A DNA stretch of 7,107 bases from JAWPMV01 sp038527215. Lineage in GTDB: Bacteria; Bacteroidota; Bacteroidia; J057. The stretch covers positions 1 to 7,107 of the forward strand of contig JBCBGC010000208.1 in the NCBI GenBank assembly GCA_038527215.1, read 5' to 3'. This document shows positions 4,859 to 7,107 of the stretch, piece after piece. The translations under genes were made by a program, and so were the position numbers. The notes under the pieces are model-generated. The model did not search any database and was not told the origin of the DNA. It saw nothing but the letters and a program-made list of their open reading frames with translations. Positions within the stretch are counted from its first letter, which is position 1, and every line of letters begins with the position of its first letter.

Positions 4859-6745
4859 ATGAACTACCTCTCCGCCGAAAACCTCAGCATGAGCTACGAC
4901 GACAAGCTCCTTTTCGAAGGCTTGAGCTTTGGGGTTGATCAAGGACAAAAAATCGCCTTGATCGGCGTGAACGGCTGCGGCAAGTCCACCTTGCTCAAAC
5001 TCCTGGCCGGCGTAGAAGCTCCTACCGGCGGTAAAATCACCGTACGAAAGGGCTTGCGGATCGCATTTTTATCCCAAACCCCCGACCTACCCGAATACGC
5101 TACCGTGCAGGATGTGGTCTTCTCTGCTGACCTGCCCGAAGTAAAACTAATCGAGCGCTACGAAGAACTCCTGGCGCAGGGCGTGGAAGCGGCAGACCAA
5201 CAGCAAGCTCTACAGGAAGTGATGGCCGAAATCGACGCGGCCAATGCCTGGCATTATGAAGTGCGTATCAAACAGATTCTCGGTAAGCTCGACATTAGTT
5301 TTCTGGACCGGAACATAGGAGAATTATCGGGTGGACAAAAAAAGCGGGTCGCCATGGCCCAGGCCCTGATCGGGGAGCCGGATCTTATTATCATGGATGA
5401 GCCTACCAACCATCTGGACCTGGAAAGCATAGAGTGGCTGGAACAGTTTATTAGCACCTCCAAGCAGTCCCTCATCCTGGTGACCCACGACCGCTATTTT
5501 CTGGATAGTGTGACGGACGAAATCTTTGAGCTGACCGATGGACAGCTCTTTCAATACAAAGGCGACTACGCCTATTATTTGCAGAAAAAGGCGGAGCGGG
5601 AACTACAGCGGCAAGTAGAAACCGAAAAAGCCCAAAGCCTCTTTAAAGTGGAGCTGGAATGGCTGCGGCGCTCCCCTAAAGCCCGGGGCACCAAATCTAA
5701 AAGCCGCATCGATGCGGCCGGAGCCCTGAAGGAAAAGGCCAGCTTCCGGGGCCAGAACCAGGAGGTGAAGCTACAGGTCAAGGGCCGACGGATCGGCGGC
5801 AAAGTTCTGGAGATCAAAAACCTCCGCAAAGCCTACGGCGACAACATCATCCTCGATAGTTTTTCCTACACCTTCAATCGTCGCGACCGGGTAGGCGTAG
5901 TCGGGCCTAACGGGGTCGGCAAAACCACCTTTTTGCGCCTGCTCATGGGTGAAGAGGCTGCGGACAGCGGCAAAATCCGAATGGGGGAAACCATCGTTCC
6001 GGGCTATTACCGGCAGGATGGCTTTCACTTTAAGGACAACTCCCGCATCATCGAAGTAATTACGGAAGCGGCAGAATCAGTGGAGATGAGCAAAAGCCAG
6101 ACCTTATCGGCAGCTCAGTTGCTGGAGCATTTTCTCTTTCCTCGCTCCCGCCACCACAATTTCGTGGAGAATCTTAGCGGAGGAGAAAAACGGCGGCTGC
6201 ACCTGCTCCGCATCCTCATGACCAACCCTAATTTCCTCATCCTCGATGAGCCTACCAATGACCTGGACCTCATCACCCTGCGCAAGTTGGAGGAATTTCT
6301 AGCGGATTTTGAAGGCTGCCTGATGGTGGTTACCCACGACCGCTTTTTCATGGATCGGTTGATTGACCACTTATTTGTCTTTGAGGGAGCCGGACAGGTG
6401 CGGGATTATCCGGGCAGCTATTCTCAGTATCGGACTTGGGCGGATCAGCAAAAGCAAGAGGCCCCAAGCATGGTGGCGGCTAAACCTGCTGCCCCTGCAA
6501 AGGAGGCTGCACCTAAGAACCGTTCCCGCAAACTTAGCTTCAAGGAGAAGCGGGAGTACGAGTCGCTCGAAGGAGAGATAGAAGCCCTGGAAGAAAAGAA
6601 GGCCCTGCTCTCCGATCAGATCAATGGCGGCAGTACCGACTATGAAGCCCTCACTACCTGGACCAAGGAATTGGAAGAGGTAACGGCGGAGTTGGAAGCC
6701 AAGTCCGACCGCTGGCTGGAGCTGGCGGAGATTGCGGAGGGGTAA
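4859..6745 (+). CDS. uup: ABC-F family ATPase, Uup type
   Basis: This soluble 628-residue protein has two ABC ATPase domains and no membrane domain. ABC-F proteins bind near the ribosomal E site and modulate translation; E. coli Uup is also linked to suppression of precise transposon excision. Domain 1 has Walker A GVNGCGKST (36-44), signature LSGGQ (156-160), Walker B with E181, and H210. The linker (about 217-330) has the charged helical ABC-F form, including EWLRRSPKARGTKSKSRI. Domain 2 has Walker A GPNGVGKTT (349-357), LSGGE (439-443), E464 and H493. After an Ala/Pro-rich tether (about 535-555), residues 558-628 form a charged coiled coil starting KLSFKEKREYE, as in the C-terminal domain of Uup. 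The overall length is close to E. coli Uup (635). Both ATP sites look intact. An A-rich leader without a clear Shine-Dalgarno precedes the ATG. Antibiotic-resistance ABC-F proteins generally lack this tail, so resistance is less likely. Confidence 0.95.
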   Translation: MNYLSAENLSMSYDDKLLFEGLSFGVDQGQKIALIGVNGCGKSTLLKLLAGVEAPTGGKITVRKGLRIAFLSQTPDLPEYATVQDVVFSADLPEVKLIERYEELLAQGVEAADQQQALQEVMAEIDAANAWHYEVRIKQILGKLDISFLDRNIGELSGGQKKRVAMAQALIGEPDLIIMDEPTNHLDLESIEWLEQFISTSKQSLILVTHDRYFLDSVTDEIFELTDGQLFQYKGDYAYYLQKKAERELQRQVETEKAQSLFKVELEWLRRSPKARGTKSKSRIDAAGALKEKASFRGQNQEVKLQVKGRRIGGKVLEIKNLRKAYGDNIILDSFSYTFNRRDRVGVVGPNGVGKTTFLRLLMGEEAADSGKIRMGETIVPGYYRQDGFHFKDNSRIIEVITEAAESVEMSKSQTLSAAQLLEHFLFPRSRHHNFVENLSGGEKRRLHLLRILMTNPNFLILDEPTNDLDLITLRKLEEFLADFEGCLMVVTHDRFFMDRLIDHLFVFEGAGQVRDYPGSYSQYRTWADQQKQEAPSMVAAKPAAPAKEAAPKNRSRKLSFKEKREYESLEGEIEALEEKKALLSDQINGGSTDYEALTTWTKELEEVTAELEAKSDRWLELAEIAEG

Positions 6746-6774
6746 TCTGTCCTCTGGGAAAGCATTATCTTTTT

Positions 6775-6917
6775 TATATGTCATCCCGGAATGGCCTGCG
6801 ACCAAAGGGAGCCGGGCATATCCGGGATCTCAGCGTTTTTAACATGAACATGGAGACCCCGGATAAGTCTGCTCGCTAGCGCGCTCAGTCTTTCCGGGGT
6901 GACAAAAACCCTTTGTG
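6775..6917 (+). repeat. Family A full-length repeat, right-end copy 1
   Basis: This 143-bp copy matches 6965-7107 with four mismatches. Its core is a 126-bp element (6779-6904) whose ends, TGTCATCCCGGAA and TTCCGGGGTGACA, are inverted repeats matching at 12 of 13 positions. Inside are two hairpins: ATCCCGGA (6783-6790) with TCCGGGAT (6821-6828), and ACCCCGGA (6856-6863) with TCCGGGGT (6893-6900). The palindrome CGCTAGCG lies at 6874-6881. Confidence 0.9.
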
Positions 6918-6964
6918 AAGAAGCTCGAAATGGTCTTTTCTCCTCTCTCTTCAACCACCCAACA

Positions 6965-7107
6965 TATATGTCATCCCAGAATGGCCTGCGACCAAAGGGA
7001 GCCGGACATATCCGGGATCTCCGCGTTTTCAACATGAACATGGAGACCCCGGATAAGTCTGCTCGCTAGCGCGCTCAGTCTTTCCGGGGTGACAAAAACC
7101 CTTTGTG
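6965..7107 (+). repeat. Family A full-length repeat, right-end copy 2 (runs to window edge)
   Basis: This is a direct repeat of 6775-6917 at a 190-bp period. The substitutions are G to A at 6978, G to A at 7006, A to C at 7022 and T to C at 7030. The first removes a G:C pair from the first hairpin. Identity continues to the last base, so the true end of the repeat, and any further copies, lie outside the window. Confidence 0.9.

Larger units (their letters stand above)
6746..7107. other. Gene-free region holding two tandem family A elements
   Basis: These 362 nt after the uup stop contain a short T-rich spacer (6746-6774) and two long direct repeats separated by a 47-nt unrelated spacer (6918-6964). 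No clear terminator hairpin precedes the first copy. A minus-strand open frame across both copies (6781-7041) merely repeats the same peptide twice and is judged an artefact of the repeats. Confidence 0.7.

Noticed and set aside
4859..6745. ABC-F gene considered as an antibiotic resistance (ARE) protein
   Set aside because: The C-terminal coiled-coil domain, linker type and length fit Uup, a housekeeping ABC-F group. No leader peptide or attenuator is visible upstream.
6781..7041. 86-residue minus-strand open frame across the right-end repeats
   Set aside because: It consists of the family A repeat read through twice, with a near-identical peptide in each half (in different frames at the borders). 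It has no start signal and no domain; stop-free reading is a by-product of the GC-rich repeat.

Overview
This 7.1-kb window looks like chromosome from a member of the Bacteroidota, possibly of the Saprospiria/Lewinella type, although the genus is only a guess. The evidence is a TAnnTTTG-type -7 promoter element just upstream of purC, few Shine-Dalgarno sequences ahead of the genes, a secreted protein ending in a domain that resembles a type IX secretion (T9SS) sorting domain, and a purC and a uup-like gene of the lengths expected there. No phage, plasmid, CRISPR, tRNA or rRNA feature was found.

Layout. 1-277: repeat-rich, gene-free DNA with a possible promoter. 278-1585 (+): a glutamate/aspartate-type cation symporter (DAACS family), followed by a long hairpin. 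1586-1912: intergenic, AT-rich. 1913-2488 (-): a small, AT-richer gene for a secreted six-cysteine protein. 2615-3304 (-): a class I SAM-dependent methyltransferase. 3305-3588: a divergent intergenic region with a two-stem repeat (family B) and the purC promoter. 3589-4545 (+): purC, SAICAR synthetase of purine biosynthesis. 4546-4858: a mosaic of three kinds of repeat. 4859-6745 (+): an ABC-F ATPase of the Uup type. 6746-7107: two 143-bp direct repeat copies, the second running to the window edge.

The five genes do not form an operon or a visible joint pathway. Transport of acidic amino acids (aspartate is a PurC substrate), purine synthesis and ribosome-associated ABC-F function are separate housekeeping roles. 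I do not see a defence, biosynthetic or mobile gene cluster.

The unusual content lies between the genes. Repeat family A occurs four times (near 111, 4601, 6851 and 7041). Each copy has a core of exactly 50 bp running from TGGAGACCCC to CCGGGGT and able to fold into a hairpin. At the right end the core is one half of a 126-bp element built from two related halves in opposite orientation, like REP/BIME elements. Repeat family B occurs twice, in opposite orientation on either side of purC. Both B copies keep the same two-stem layout although the second stem differs in sequence. The other notable item is the secreted protein, whose six cysteines have mirror-symmetric spacing (6-3-10-3-6).
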